Below, in pieces: positions 23,309 through 35,172 of a stretch of DNA of 64,000 nucleotides (position 1 is its first letter; each line of letters opens with the position of its first letter). The notes beneath the pieces were generated by a model, which worked only from the letters and a program-made list of their open reading frames with translations, ran no database searches and was not told the origin of the DNA. This DNA comes from Ricinus communis (taxonomy: Eukaryota > Streptophyta > Magnoliopsida > Malpighiales > Euphorbiaceae). Position numbers and translations under genes: made by a program. The stretch is from the NCBI RefSeq assembly GCF_019578655.1, contig NC_063262.1, forward strand, positions 13,585,582 to 13,649,581, written 5' to 3'.

Positions 23309-24582
23309 GAACTGTTAAATATAATTTTGTGACTTTAAGTGAATGAGTTAAATTTTATTTAACTAACTTTATTAAAAATATTTGTTTTCTATTTAACTTG
23401 GAGTTAATCTACACCTAATTATTAATAATTTTTCTTATTTTGTATAATTATCATTATTATTATTATTATTATTATGAGTCTAAACTAGTGTTAATTTATT
23501 GGAATAAAAATTAAGTGTGTATATAAATATATGTAAAATAAATAAGATATAATTATGGGTGTTACTGTAGCAATACTTTTAAAGGAGGGGGCTTACGGTT
23601 TTTTTTTTTTAATTTTGGAAAATACTAAGGACAGCCCCTCCTCGTCCTCTCTCCACCGTCAGCAGCCTCCATAAAGCCTCATCAGAGCAGCACTTGTCTA
23701 GCCGCGATCTAACATTTTTCAGCGAGAGTTGGGTATGATTTTAGTATTTTTGGACTCACCGTGTCTCAAGCTTGGCGTGGGTGCCTCACGATCTGAATTT
23801 TGACGCTGTTCGCTGTATCGGCCTTCGGATCCTGGTGTTTTCCGGACACGTAGGACTTTAGATTTTTGGCTCGGTAAAAATATAACCGGGCTCGATAAAT
23901 TATTTAAGAAATCTAAAAAATATTATCTCCATTAATTGTTATAAATAATTAATTTAATATAATTTAATTAGTTGATAGTTTAATTATAAATATTATGAAT
24001 TAATTAGTGGGATTAATTATAATTCGGTTTGGTGATAAATATAGCTATGTATAATTAAATTAGATATCAAAATTATTTGTAAGTGGTTGTAGAATAAATA
24101 ATTATTTAATTCTTGTCATTTGAGTTGTATTGTCGGAAAAAATAATGCAGCTTTAGCGACCCGACTCCTGTTAAATATTTGATAAATATTAGAAGTGTTT
24201 TTAGCAAGTTTTGGACTCGTTGGATACAGGGTAAACTTTTGTATTTTAGGGAAGGTTCTACTGAATTTCCGATAGAATTTTTAAGTCGGGATCAATCAAG
24301 ATTTTTAGGTAGTGTAATTCTAGGACTCTTGGCCTAGGATTAATTATGAAATATTTTATTAATTTAATTATTTTGTGAATAGATAATTTGTTAGTTCAGC
24401 CAGTTCCCCTAGAAGCATAAGAGCAGCTAGAGGAAATTCGACAGAATTGTGAGTTAAAGTCATATAATCTATTCCACATGTCATATCGAGATTTAAATGA
24501 AATATTATTTGACTAATAATTATTGTGATTATTATTAGTAGTATTAGTATCATTAAATTTATTATCATTATTTTCAATATCA
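23309..24582 (+). repeat. First part of a chromovirus-like LTR (plus orientation)
   Basis: No gene is present. Blocks CTCACCGTGTCTCAAGCTTGG, CCGGACACGTAGGAC and GGCTCGGTAAAAATATAACCGG (23750-23900), and AGTTAAAGTCATATAA (about 24455), recur in inverted order and orientation within 25750-26300. An (ATT)n run lies at about 23447-23476. I read this as the first part of an LTR whose remainder resumes at 26794. The start at 23309 (TGTTAAATATA) is a guess. Confidence 0.5.
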
Positions 24583-26732
24583 TGGTCACGACCTGATCTG
24601 TGGGCCCGTGACCGGCAATAGAAAATAGGTAGGTTTACGGCCACCAAACCTGTAGTAAGCCTTACTAATCAATATTCAATAAAGTAAATATGAAAACATA
24701 ATATTAATCTTGTCTGACATGCTATACACAAATCTCTAAATGGTCATTGATAACATTTCACGTTTTGTTATACACTATGTTAAACATAACATATCAAAGA
24801 TACTATTGTGGAAAGACTAGAAATTTTAAATTATTCAAATATAAAAGTATAAATTCATTACAGTAGGCCCGATGGAGAAGAAAGTCGGGCTATCAAAATG
24901 CAGGATGGCGAAGAACTCTAACTGTCACCTAAAAAAATAAAATTGAGACTGTCAGCCTCGAGAGTGAGTTAAAATCATACAACCCTGTAACTATTGCAGT
25001 CTCCTCAATATAATATTCACTAAATCAGTATATCAAGCCATTTTGTATTATAGTATGAGTCATATTCCATAATTTAGCAAGAAAGTACATTTAAAGACTT
25101 ATGGGACGAGTAGCTCAACAGAACCCTAACCCGAAATGCTAGTAGCCTTTCGGGCTTCTTATTCCAATTAGTCTAGCGCCTAGAGAGGAAAGCTCAACCA
25201 GAGTCCTTACATTCAGCCTGGACACTTGATTCCTAATTAAGCCGGTGCCCAGAGAGCATTGCTCGACTAGGGATCTTTCTCCGGCAGTTAAGCTTCTATA
25301 GGCTAGAGGGTTATACTCGATCAGGGCAAAATTTAAAAATAACCTTTGTTACCTACCTTTGATTATTACCAGTGCGCACACGGTCCTGATGTAACCCATC
25401 AGGTGGCATGTTATACTGTCGCCTCATCCCAATGTCACCAATCACAACATTTATAAAAATCATAAATAGAATAATTACAGGCCAATATAAATTATTCAAT
25501 AACATATTGAGAATTAAAAATTTAAAAATCTCGGAATTAGCAAACATGCAATTATAAATAGTGATAATAATACTAGTATTAAAATAACATTAATTAAAAA
25601 TATCAAAAATAATGACATAAATTTACTAATGATAATACTACTACTATTCATGATAATTATCAATTAAATGAAATTACTTATAATAAAGATAATGATGACC
25701 ATGTTAAATATTAATCATTAAACATCGCATTAAATTTAGACATGCCAATGATTCAGTGATTATATGACTTTAACTCACAGTTCTGTCGCGCTCTGTAGTC
25801 CGCTCCTACACCTCGGGTGTAGCTGGCGGGATGGACAGATTATCTATTCACGAAAACACTCAGTTAATAGATATTCTTAAATTTTTCTAGGCCTAAACCC
25901 CTAGATTAGACTGCCTAAAAGATATTTCAAACTCAAGGATTCTGTCGAAAATTAGACAGAACCTCCTCTAATTTATGGATATTTACCCCCGTATAATGGG
26001 TCCAGAACCTGCTAGAACCACTTTAAATAATTCGCGTTTAACTAATGGGAATTGGGCCACCAAAACTATATTATTTTTTCCGACTCCACAACACACCACA
26101 AATCACAATTAATTAAATCCAATTAAATTTAAATTATCTATAATTGATAATTAATAGCAATAATATATTTCTAAAACTTTAACATAATCTTTGAGGTCCA
26201 AATAAAATTATACCGAGCCGAAATTTTAAAATTTTCGTGCGTCCGGAGAACACTAGGGTCCAAAAGCCAGTCCTATCAACGGTATTAGAATTTAAATCCG
26301 GAAGCGCCTACGCGGAGCTCGAGCTGTAAGGAGTCTGAAAACACAAGAGTTTCAGCCGGAAACTCGTCGAAAGGCACCAGATCGAGGCCGAAAAGTCTTG
26401 GCTCCGACAAAGCTCCTCCCAGGCTGCCGGCGGGGGTGGCTTGTTTCCGGGGTTTTCGGTGGTGAGGGACCCGAATCTAGCATCGGACGACCGATTGGAC
26501 GTCGACAAGCAGCCGAAATGGCGACGGCAGCTCTTTCTTCCTTCGGTCGATGTCACTGCGGAAGGGAAGGAGAAGGGGGAGGGTGGTGCAGTGGCGTGGG
26601 GGAAAGGAGGCGCTACTGGCGGCAGCAGCGGCCCGATTGGTGCGCAGGTAGGAGGGGGAAGAGGGGAGTCGACGTAGGGGAGAGGAAGGGGGAGGGAAAA
26701 CGGAGAAGAGGGGAGGAAAGAAAAAGAGAGGG

Positions 26733-26771
<39 letters not shown>

Positions 26772-26793
26772 ATTTTTATTTTCGGGTATTACA
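24583..26793 (-). repeat. Inverted solo LTR, chromovirus-like, 2.2 kb
   Basis: The minus strand starts TGTAATACCCGAAAATAAAA at 26793 and ends GGTCGTGACCA at 24583. The end block GGTCACGGGCCCACAGATCAG, preceded by GCTTACTACAGGTTTGGTGG, is of a type I associate with plant chromovirus LTRs. The same end block recurs in plus orientation at about 27786-27861. Inside are repeated GGTCGAGC/GCTCTCTGGGC units (25100-25310). The GC-rich part (26290-26700) is LTR, so open frames there are not genes. No internal element domain accompanies it, hence solo. Confidence 0.6.
26735..26765. repeat. (AT)n microsatellite
   Basis: 31 bp of perfect AT dinucleotide repeats near the start of the inverted LTR. Confidence 0.98.
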
Positions 26794-27861
26794 ATTATTA
26801 TTATCATTAATTTTGTCATTATATTTATTATTATTATTAGTATCATAAATATTGGATTATTAATTTATGCCCGTTATAAATGATGTTATTTAATTTGAGT
26901 AGTTAATGTTAGATCGGATAATATTATGAAGGTTTGTGTGTCATGCTACTTTAATGTTATTAATGCTAAATTTGAAACGTGGCTCGGGATGAGATAACAG
27001 TAGTACATGCCACATGATGAGTTGCATCAGGACTGTTTGCACACTGGAATAAATCAGAGATAGGTAATAGGAAAATATTCGGTGATGTGCCCTGGTCGAG
27101 CACCGCTTTCTAGACTTATAGAATTTTTATTTGCCGGAGAAAAGGTCCATGGTCGAGCATTGCTCTATAGGCGCTGACTGTATTGGTATTTAAGTGACCA
27201 TAATAGATTTAAGGACCCTGGTCGAGCCTTGCTCTTTGGACGACAATCTTATTGGAATAAGAGAGCCGAAGGGCTGATAGAATTGGAGGTTTAAGATTCT
27301 GCTGAGGTACTCATTCCGTATATGTTAAATTGTATTTTTTTCAAATTATGATATGACACGCGTGTTATTATTCTATAAAACTCTACACCATTTAAATAGT
27401 AATTTTATATAAATGGTTGCTTTTATTTCAAGTTATATGATTTTAACTCACTCTCGAGACTGATAGTCTAATTTAATAATTTTCCTCAAGTGTCAACTAG
27501 GTTTTTTGTAGTTCCTCTCGTTTTAGCCACTCGACTCTTTCCTTCCTCATGCTTAATGTAACTAATTTCTTATATTTCTAATTACTTAAATTTCTAGATA
27601 CTCCATAGTGTTTACATTCAGACTTAATATTTTTATTCGACATGATGAACAACCTGATAATGTAATAATTTATTTTTGCTGATGAACCGACATTAATTCT
27701 ATTGTAATTGTGTGGATGAATATAAGTAGATAAAGTATTTGGTATATTGAATGAAATTATATTTTATTAAGTTATTGATATGTTAGGCTTACTACGGGTT
27801 TCGATGGCCTTATGCCTACCTATTCGCTAGCGCTAGTCACATGCCCACAAATCGGATCCAC
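26794..27861 (+). repeat. Second part of the chromovirus-like LTR (plus orientation)
   Basis: This shows the same blocks as the inverted LTR, in reverse order. CTGGTCGAGC(A)...GCTCT units lie at about 27090-27235. TTTTAACTCACTCTCGAGACTG is at about 27441, matching the inverted ACTCTCGAGG block near 24960. The end block GGCTTACTACGGGTTTCGATGG...TCACATGCCCACAAATCGG lies at 27786-27855. It continues the LTR interrupted at 24583. Confidence 0.55.
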
Positions 27862-29990
27862 ATATCTGGGGAAAAATAAAAAATCCTATTATAAGAATTA
27901 CTGCATTTTCGGGTCTTAGGAGGTGAAGGACAGGTGAATCTGAGGCTGGGGTCGAGGTTAATCCAACTAGAATTTAGCTTTTGGAATCAATTTGGACCTA
28001 TTGTTAGAGAAATTAAGTTTGAGGGTCAAAATGATATTTTTTACAAAATTAGAGACTAAATTGTAAATTTCAAAACCTCTTGTATAGAGCCAATAAGCCC
28101 TATATAGAGCCTAATAAAGCCAATCGGTTCTTTATAGAACAGATTAAATTTTGACTTCTTGAAATCATTTTTTCGAACGATTTTACATCTAGATACATAT
28201 TCTAGAAGGTTTCCCAAACAATAATCATTGTCTTATCGATAATTACTTAAATTTTAAATAAATAAATGGGATATTTATCGATATTTTCTTGGATTTATCT
28301 CTTTCTCTAAGGTTTTTTTTGAAATCCTACCTTTATAAATAGTAAGAGGTGTTTAGAGTTTCAAAGAGGAGACAAGAATTAAGATTCAACTGTAAGTGAA
28401 ATTAAGAGAAAAGAAACACTGAAAAGAAAGAAAAGAGAGCAAATCAAAAGAAAACAAAAGACATTGCACTGACGATTGCAATTAACATTCAAAGACTTAA
28501 GCCATTTAAGAAGAAAGGAATTTTAGAAAATAAGCCACTTAAGAAAGAACACTTTTGGAAATCCTTTTTTTCAGTCGACAAAAGATTTCCTAAAGTCAGA
28601 ACCAACTCTGGAATTCTACACGGTTTTTTATTCAACTGATTCCTCATCACACGAAACTCGCAGATCTAACATACACGGTGACAACTTGAGGGTTTCTTTC
28701 ACCATATATCTGCATTCATCATAAAACCAGTTCTATCATTCTTTTTTTTTTGTCTTTTTTTTTGCTTTTTTCTTATATTATTTATTCTTAAAATCATGAT
28801 TAGGGTTTTTATCTTTGATAAATATGATTAGATTAGGTTTTTATTAATATGCATAACAATAGGATTTTGAATATGATATTAAGAACTAAGGTCTTTTTTT
28901 AGATCTCATTATTTGCTTTGATAATTTTCTATCAGTTTATAAGATTTTAGGGTTTTTTAGTGATTTAGATTTTTTAGCTTCTGCAACTTTTATTTTGTTA
29001 TTTTTATCTATTTAATCTCATTCTAATTAAATTTTAACACTTGTGCATGTGAAAATCGGCTCTAGAGTGTGATATTAAACTGATGAATAAAGAAAAATCG
29101 ATAAGAATCTGCCCCTGGACTCCAGAGTCGATCGATTCTTCATGCTGGACCATTTTTTTGCATTTTGGCGTATTTCGGTGTAATCTTGGCCCCCATACAG
29201 TTTTAGGCCTCTCTAGTTTTGTTATCGTAGTTGTAGGCGGGTTGTAATAACTAGAGTTTTCTTTTCTGCTTTATTTTCTTTATTATTTTTGTTGTTTATT
29301 GCATGTTAACCCAATCCATGATTACATGACTGATTAATAAAATGGACCACATACACTTAGAGCTAAAAACTGATCCAACATAAGTCTAATAGGCTAACCC
29401 ACTTTGACTGGGCCTAAATCCTAAAATCCGATTAGACTATCTCGCTTTGGTATGTTTAATTAGGGTTTGAATTTAGTTATGGTTGAGATCGCGGTAAATG
29501 GGCCTTCTCATAGCAAGTAGTCCAATAGGCTTAAAGGTTAGGATTTCAAAGAGCATAACATGTAATTGGGCTAGAATAAGTGGGCCTTATACATAATTGG
29601 TTAGTAAGTTAGATTAATAACTGAAAAATTGGGTTGGGCTTGAATAAAATGGGCTAGGCATAAGTGTATTATGTGTTGTCTTGATATACCTCTGTATAAA
29701 ATGCTTGCATTTGTTGGGAATATCTTATTAAATAATAAATTTAAAGACTAATATACATAAATAAGGACGTTGGCTTCCGGATCCATCTTTGGACTCTGTG
29801 GCTTAAGTTTCCTTATGGAATATGAGAAAAGCCACTCAATAGTAAAAGTATCTTGATGATTATCCGAGTGACGACTCCTATCTCTGCGCTAGTCTTAGTG
29901 ACTAGTTAGCATGTTTCCGATTAGGTTGAAAAGCCTTATAGTGCCATAGTCACTAAAAACACTTGGGTGCACACCCAAATCCGCCGCCCA
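27862..29990 (+). repeat. 5' LTR region of a plus-strand Tat-lineage Gypsy element
   Basis: The right end (GCCGCCCA at 29990) sits three bases before a tRNA-Arg-type primer site. A TATA-like CTTTATAAATAG (about 28332-28342) precedes a plausible transcription start and a purine-rich leader. The last 250 bp match 55795-56045. The left LTR boundary cannot be fixed. No matching 3' LTR is found downstream of the integrase. Confidence 0.6.
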
Positions 29991-29993
29991 TAG

Positions 29994-30012
29994 TGGCGAC
30001 TTCATTGGGGAT
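29994..30012 (+). promoter_or_regulatory. Primer binding site, tRNA-Arg type
   Basis: TGGCGACTTCATTGGGGAT. It is close to TGGCGACTCCGCTGGGGAT, the complement of plant tRNA-Arg(ACG), with three mismatches. tRNA-Arg priming is characteristic of Tat/Ogre elements and agrees with the dual RNase H downstream. Confidence 0.75.
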
Positions 30013-30772
30013 AGGAGAAGTTTATTCTAATGTATGTTTGTTTTTAAATTTGTTATTTTAACAAAGTATTCTTGCATCACTACACTTTCACACACTATAT
30101 GCATTGGTCTCTATAGCCCCGATGGCGTCGGCTAGTGGTTCTTTGGTTCCACTCAAATCTTAGAATTATGACCCTGACTACCATCACTCACAAGTATTGA
30201 GTGTAATTTCTTTGTTGCATGGACCATTGAGTGGGGAGACGAGCCAAGGAAGACTACTTTTTGCTTATGGGAGCCTTTTTGAGATGTTCTTTCTTGTAAG
30301 TATTTCAAGCCCAAGTATTGAAAGGCCTTGGCCTAAATGTGGAACTAGCCCTAACCCTCAAACATGTAGACTTTTATGCTTACACTGAGAAACATCACCT
30401 TGTTTGATTTAAATCTGCTTTGAAAGATTATGGCATGTGCGTCGGGTCTACTATCCCTATTGATAGAAAGACCAAGCCAAAAATCCTAGGAAAAAAAGAC
30501 TTACCACGAATCGTGTGTGCGAGTAATAAGGTTGGAATGATGAATTATATACTACTCTATGTGTGCTAACCTTTTTCTCTTGTCCTTATGCAGAGCACGT
30601 GCATCATGCATCCCATGCATTGCATGCATCAACTAACCTTTTCTTTTTTTAAACATATAGACTCTCCTATGTGTTGGAAGACGTAAGACAATGGGAGGCT
30701 GGAAAGAGTGCAATTTGCACGAGAATCATAACTGTGTTAGAGCATCTAGAAAGACCGAGACATTAAGAAGAG
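30013..30772 (+). other. Leader between primer site and gag
   Basis: 760 bp, matched in order by 56065-56880 of the later Tat remnant (CCGATGGCGTCGGCTAGTGG; AAATCCTAGGAAAA; CATGCATC). It carries no conserved long frame. Its conservation between copies reflects common descent and perhaps packaging or splicing signals. Confidence 0.55.
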
Positions 30773-31720
30773 ATGGCCAACGAAAGGGCTAACAAACAAG
30801 ACGTTGAGATCCTCAAGAATGTTGTGATCGAAGACTTGAGGGGTGTGATTCTAAAGGAACCTCAGCAATTTCTAGCTGGGATGGCTGCAAATCAAGCCCC
30901 ACCTATTGCTCCTATTGCACCGGTTAACCCACCTACTGCTATTGACCCGGCTGTGGTTACCGCTGAGACTGTTGCTGCCACTACTGCTGTGATAATGCCA
31001 ATGCCGAAGACTTAGTTAGAAGGGGAGTGCCCCATAACTTTTGGAATTTCAATGAATTCATGCTTAACCAAGCTAAGAGGGAGATTACCCTTGCCACCAA
31101 TGAGGCAGTAAGCAGACTGAGTGCCCGGCTTGACAAGATGCAAGGCATGCTAGAAATCAAAGGTTTGGACCCAACCTACGATTTCGAAGAGCTGGTATTG
31201 ACGGGGGAAGACAAGCTGCTTGGGAAGTTCAGGATGCCCGACATGAATAAGTTTAACAAAACTGGTGATCTAAAGGTTCATTTGAAGCAATACGTGACCA
31301 TCATGGGAACTACTCGTGAAAGGTGGATCCAGGATTGTTAAGCTATTTGTGTTATCACTAGAAGGACCTGCAGTCAACTAATACCATGGTCTAAAGAAAT
31401 CTGCCAAAATTGAGTGGCGTGATTTGTGCAACTCCTTTATCAAGTAGTATGACTACAAAACTCATTTGGAGGTGTCAATCAAGGATCTCGAATCCACTAA
31501 ACACAAGCCGAATGAGCCATTCTCAGAACAAGCCCTCTAAAAAAGACTAGATTCATATGGTGGTCTGAAATGTTCTTTCTAGATGGGTTGAAAGGTTGCA
31601 GATGATGAACCCAAAGACCTTCATGGATTCGTATGATGAGGGGTTGCAGGTCAAGAAAATAGAGAATGACAAGAGAAAGACCGTAAGAACTGGCGGAAGG
31701 GTAAAATACTAGGCTGGAGG
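30773..31720 (+). pseudogene. Tat-lineage gag remnant
   Basis: The frame starts at 30773 (MANERANKQDVEILKNVVIE) with a proline/alanine-rich linker to a stop at about 31013. It continues in another frame (31027-31341) as the pre-capsid region: EAVSRLSARLDKMQGML, IKGLDPTYDF, then the capsid opening KFRMPDMNKFNKTGDLKVHL. Further capsid pieces are readable in shifted frames to about 31720. Gag of this lineage is normally one long ORF. Here there are several stops. The same start and capsid pieces recur at 56885-57540. Confidence 0.72.
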
Positions 31721-32883
31721 GAGTAGGACCTTAGACGTAACCGTTGTGCAGTAACCGAGAAAGTTTTCTTACTTCAAGCAACCTCTCTCCAAGATCTTTG
31801 AGAGATTGATTCAAAATGGCATGCTCTAACCTACCACCCTAAATAACCCACTGAACCCAAACGGATCTGGATACAAGTTCAAAACTTACTGCGAATTCCA
31901 CTAAGCACCAGGCCACCACACTGATAGCTGCATCTGGCTAAAGCATGAAATTCGACGCCGGAAAGCTCACTGACCCAGACTAGCCTAGCATTAGAAAGAA
32001 CCCCCTACCAAGCTATAACAACACATTAGCCCCAAGTGTCCATGATTAACCCTAACTTAAGCGAAGAGAAAATCACGACTCCTTCATAGCCCTACCATAA
32101 GTTGAACTAGTACTCGAGCCAAAAAGAATTTCACCAAGCCGGGGGAACCACTATCTGTGGTGTTTTGACACCTAAAGTGGAGCGGGAAGCTTAAGTCCCA
32201 ATTTTCGAAAGCTAGTACTAAGCATTATAATAGTCAGTATTGTGAGTTCTATCAGGCTTTTGGGAATGTGACAGACCAATGCAACCTACTCAAGTACGAG
32301 ATCTAGGACTTAATCGACTTTAGAGAATGGAAGGTTAAGCAAATTTCTCGATATGAGTGTGAAGACCTGCTTGGGCAGCCCTCAAGAAAATATGATTTCA
32401 AGGTTCAGTACTCAAGGCCACCCTCAGCTAATGTTCAGATCGAAGATATTGTACCAAGTGGTTGAGGGTCAGATGACGATCAAGCCGCTTGTAAGCCTTG
32501 TTTCTTGGAGGCCTAGAAAGAGGGGGGAAAAGAAGTCGATAATGGCTATCGACATCTGGTATAGTTCTAGGGATGAGAATAAGGTTTAAGATGTCGAAGC
32601 CAAGGACATCTTGGCAGACAACAAATTTGAGACTGAGCTAGTCGGTAAGGGTAAGGAAGCCGGGTTATAAGAGCTGAAACAAGAGAAGCAAGCACTTTAA
32701 GATGGGGATGCCATATTGCTAGAATAGTGGAAGAAGGAGAAGAAGACAACTAACATTTGGGAGCTGTTGATACATTCATTGGATCACAGAAAGGCTCTAA
32801 TATAGGCCTTATAAAGTATAAGGGTCAGCACGACAGCTACCCCCAATGAGATTATCAAAACGGTAACTGACAAGACTACTAGG
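31721..32883 (+). pseudogene. Decayed gag-protease linker with nucleocapsid trace
   Basis: No long frame survives. Around 32220-32310 a frame gives QYCEFYQAFGNVTDQCNLLK, resembling the YC-x-FH...GH-x-T-x-x-C-x-x-LK zinc-binding segment of Tat Gag. The expected histidines are altered. The rest is unreadable. Confidence 0.45.
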
Positions 32884-33225
32884 ATGATAGCTGTAGAGGT
32901 AAAAAGGAAGAGAACTCCATGTGTGATGGTTAATGATGGGTCAGCTATCAATGTGTGTCCATCTCACATACTCCCTAAACCAGAGATGTCCGCAAAGGAC
33001 TTAAAACTATCAAACATGGTCATAAGGGCATATAACGAGACAAAAAGGGACGTAGAAAGGATGTTTTTAACACTGGTGAAGACAGGTCCAATTGAATTCT
33101 GGGTGGAGTTTACTGTCCTAGACATCCCAATAACTTTTTTTTGCATTATTATCGGGAAGGCTATGGTTCCATGCCCTAGGAGGAGTCCCTTCTATAGTAC
33201 ATCAGACGATGAAATTTCCTCATGA
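32884..33225 (+). pseudogene. Tat-lineage aspartic protease
   Basis: A frame of 113 codons. The active-site region reads VMVNDGSAINVCPSHILPKP, so an Asp-Gly-Ser-Ala core is present. It is followed by NMVIRAYNETKRDVE and a hydrophobic strand (FWVEFTVLDIPITFFCIIIG), the second half of the fold. The usual C-terminal LGRPWI block reads IIGKAMV. A second frame from 33209 continues as protease-RT linker with YNDDIITSDIYEDDIFFLF, matching the minus-strand relative near 16850. Confidence 0.7.
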
Positions 33226-33499
33226 ATTCAAGATTGTCATTATTCACGCCAAAGGTGGTAAGGTCGTCTCAATAATCCAAGAAGTTGTCAAAGACCTAGC
33301 TACTGTAATTGAAAATAAATTCATTGATGTATTCTATAACGATGATATAATAACGTCTGACATTTATGAGGATGATATTTTTTTTCTTTTCAAGATCAAT
33401 GATATGAATGACTTTGCTTACTTGTGTAATGTTTTTTCTGATGGCAGTGTGCATTTTGATAATCATGACATGTGCATGTTTGACATCAGTTTTATATAA

Positions 33500-34500
33500 A
33501 TGGATTTATTTAATTTAGGCACAGATCCAAATCCACGGAATATTCTTATAGCTTACGATATAACTCCTGAGGAAAGCAGAGAGTTTAAGAAAATAATAGA
33601 GAAAAGAAAAGAGGTATTTGTTTGGTCCTATGACGACATGCCAAATTTGGATAGGAAAATAGCAAAGCACCATATCTCAACTTATTCACATATCAAGCCG
33701 ATCAAGCAGAAGATGAGAAGACTAAGGCCGGAATGGGCAGAAAGAATATGAGAGGAGGTTGCTAAATAGGTCAAGGCCAATTTTCTCAATGTAGTTGACT
33801 AGCCTGAGTGGTTGGTGAACATTGTTCTAGTCCCGAAGAAGGATGGTAAGTTTTGAATATGTATGGATTATTGGGACTTGAACAAAGCATGCCCAAAGGA
33901 TGACTTTCCTCTTGCTCATATAAAAGTGATAGTAGATAGCGCTGCTTCGAACACAATGTACTCCTTTAAGGATAGATTCTCCGGATACAATCAGATTATG
34001 ATGGCAGTAGTGGACAAGCTGAAAAAGTCATTCGTCACCGAGTGGGGGACATAATGCTACAAGGTTATGCCTTTTGGACTGAACAATGCGAGGGCAAATT
34101 ATCAAAAAGCAGCCACTATCTTGTTTCACGACATGATGCACAAGGAGGTGGAGGTGTATGTTGATGAATGATGGTAAAGTTTGAAATAAGGGAAGGGCAC
34201 TTTCAAGCTCTTGATAAGTGGGATGAACACTGTCAAGAGGCCTTCAACAGAATTAAAGAATACCTGATGAAGCCACTGGTACTCAAGGCGCCGAAGGATG
34301 GCAAGCTGTTAATCTTATACTTGGCCTGGAATGAAGAAGCTATAGGGGCAATGGTAGCACAGTGCAGGCCTAATGACGTGGAACATATGGTCTACTACCT
34401 TAGCAAGAAGTTGCTGCCTTACAAGTCAAAGTACAACCTCATGGAAAAGATGTGCCTAGCAATGATATGGGCTATAAGGAAGTTGAGGCACTATTTTTAA
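33500..34500 (+). pseudogene. Tat-lineage reverse transcriptase and first RNase H
   Basis: Segments in order: RT start (33500-33751, KEVFVWSYDDMP, then HHISTYSHIKPIKQKMRRLR); palm motif A (33863-34054, MYSFKDRFSGYNQI); a PFGL block near 34069; a frameshift inside the YVDD active-site box at about 34159-34170; and the connection/RNase H (34168-34500, VYYLSKKLLPYKSKYNLMEK). Part of the sequence between the active-site box and the RNase H is deleted compared with 15725-16100 on the minus strand. It cannot encode an active enzyme. Confidence 0.82.
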
Positions 34501-34748
34501 TCTTACAAGGTGCAAGTAATTTCAAAAATAGACCCTTTGAAGTACTTATTCGAGACTTTATCTCTTATAAGAAAGCTGACTAGATGGTTGGTGCTCTTAA
34601 TAGAATTCAATATTGAGTACATCACAGAAGGTAGTCAAGGGTAGGGTTGTGGCTGAGTTTCTAGCCAGAATGCGATTGAAGGGGACAACCTTTAGGATTT
34701 GAATTTCTTGATGAGAATCTAAGGGCAATCGAGATCTAAGAATGAAAG

Positions 34749-35160
34749 ATGTACTTCGATGGATCCGTGAACGCGAGAAGTGCAGGCTTAGAAGTAGTTA
34801 TGATCACGTCAGAAGGAGAGATGCTGCCAATAGCTAAGAGGTTGGACTTTAAAGTGACTAATAACATGGCGAAGTATGAACCATGTTTATTTGGGTTAGA
34901 AGCATCTATGGTGGCAGGAGCTAAACATCTCATGGTTTACGAGCATTCAATGCTAGTAATTCAACAAGCCTTTGAGGAATGGGAAGTAAAAGAAGAAAGG
35001 TTAAAGTCGTACATCAACTATCTCAAGACTTTAGTATGGAACTTCTCGAAGTGCTCCTTTATACATTAGCCTCGGAATGAGAATCAGATGGTGGATGCAC
35101 TAGTTACTCTGTCATCTATGTGTGTTAATGCCTTATAACTGTCAATTGAACCTTTAGTCA
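34749..35160 (+). pseudogene. Second (archaeal-like) RNase H of the Tat element
   Basis: The frame 34749-35069 reads MYFDGSVNARSAGLEVVMIT, with TNNMAKYEPCLFGLEA following, then a helix region ending in a frameshift. A shifted frame gives PRNENQMVDALVTLSS at about 35077. The D-G-S and T-N-N-x-A-x-Y-E pattern is the extra RNase H found in Tat/Ogre elements. It is about 80% similar by eye to the minus-strand copy at 15254-15027. The glutamate of the A-E-Y-E motif reads Lys here, which would impair catalysis. Confidence 0.78.
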
Positions 35161-35172
35161 TCGTGAAGTCAG

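Noticed and set aside
26398..26766. Arg/Gly-rich open frames on both strands
   Set aside because: They lie in the GC-rich part of a chromovirus-like LTR that ends in an (AT)n run; overlapping frames on both strands reflect composition, not genes.
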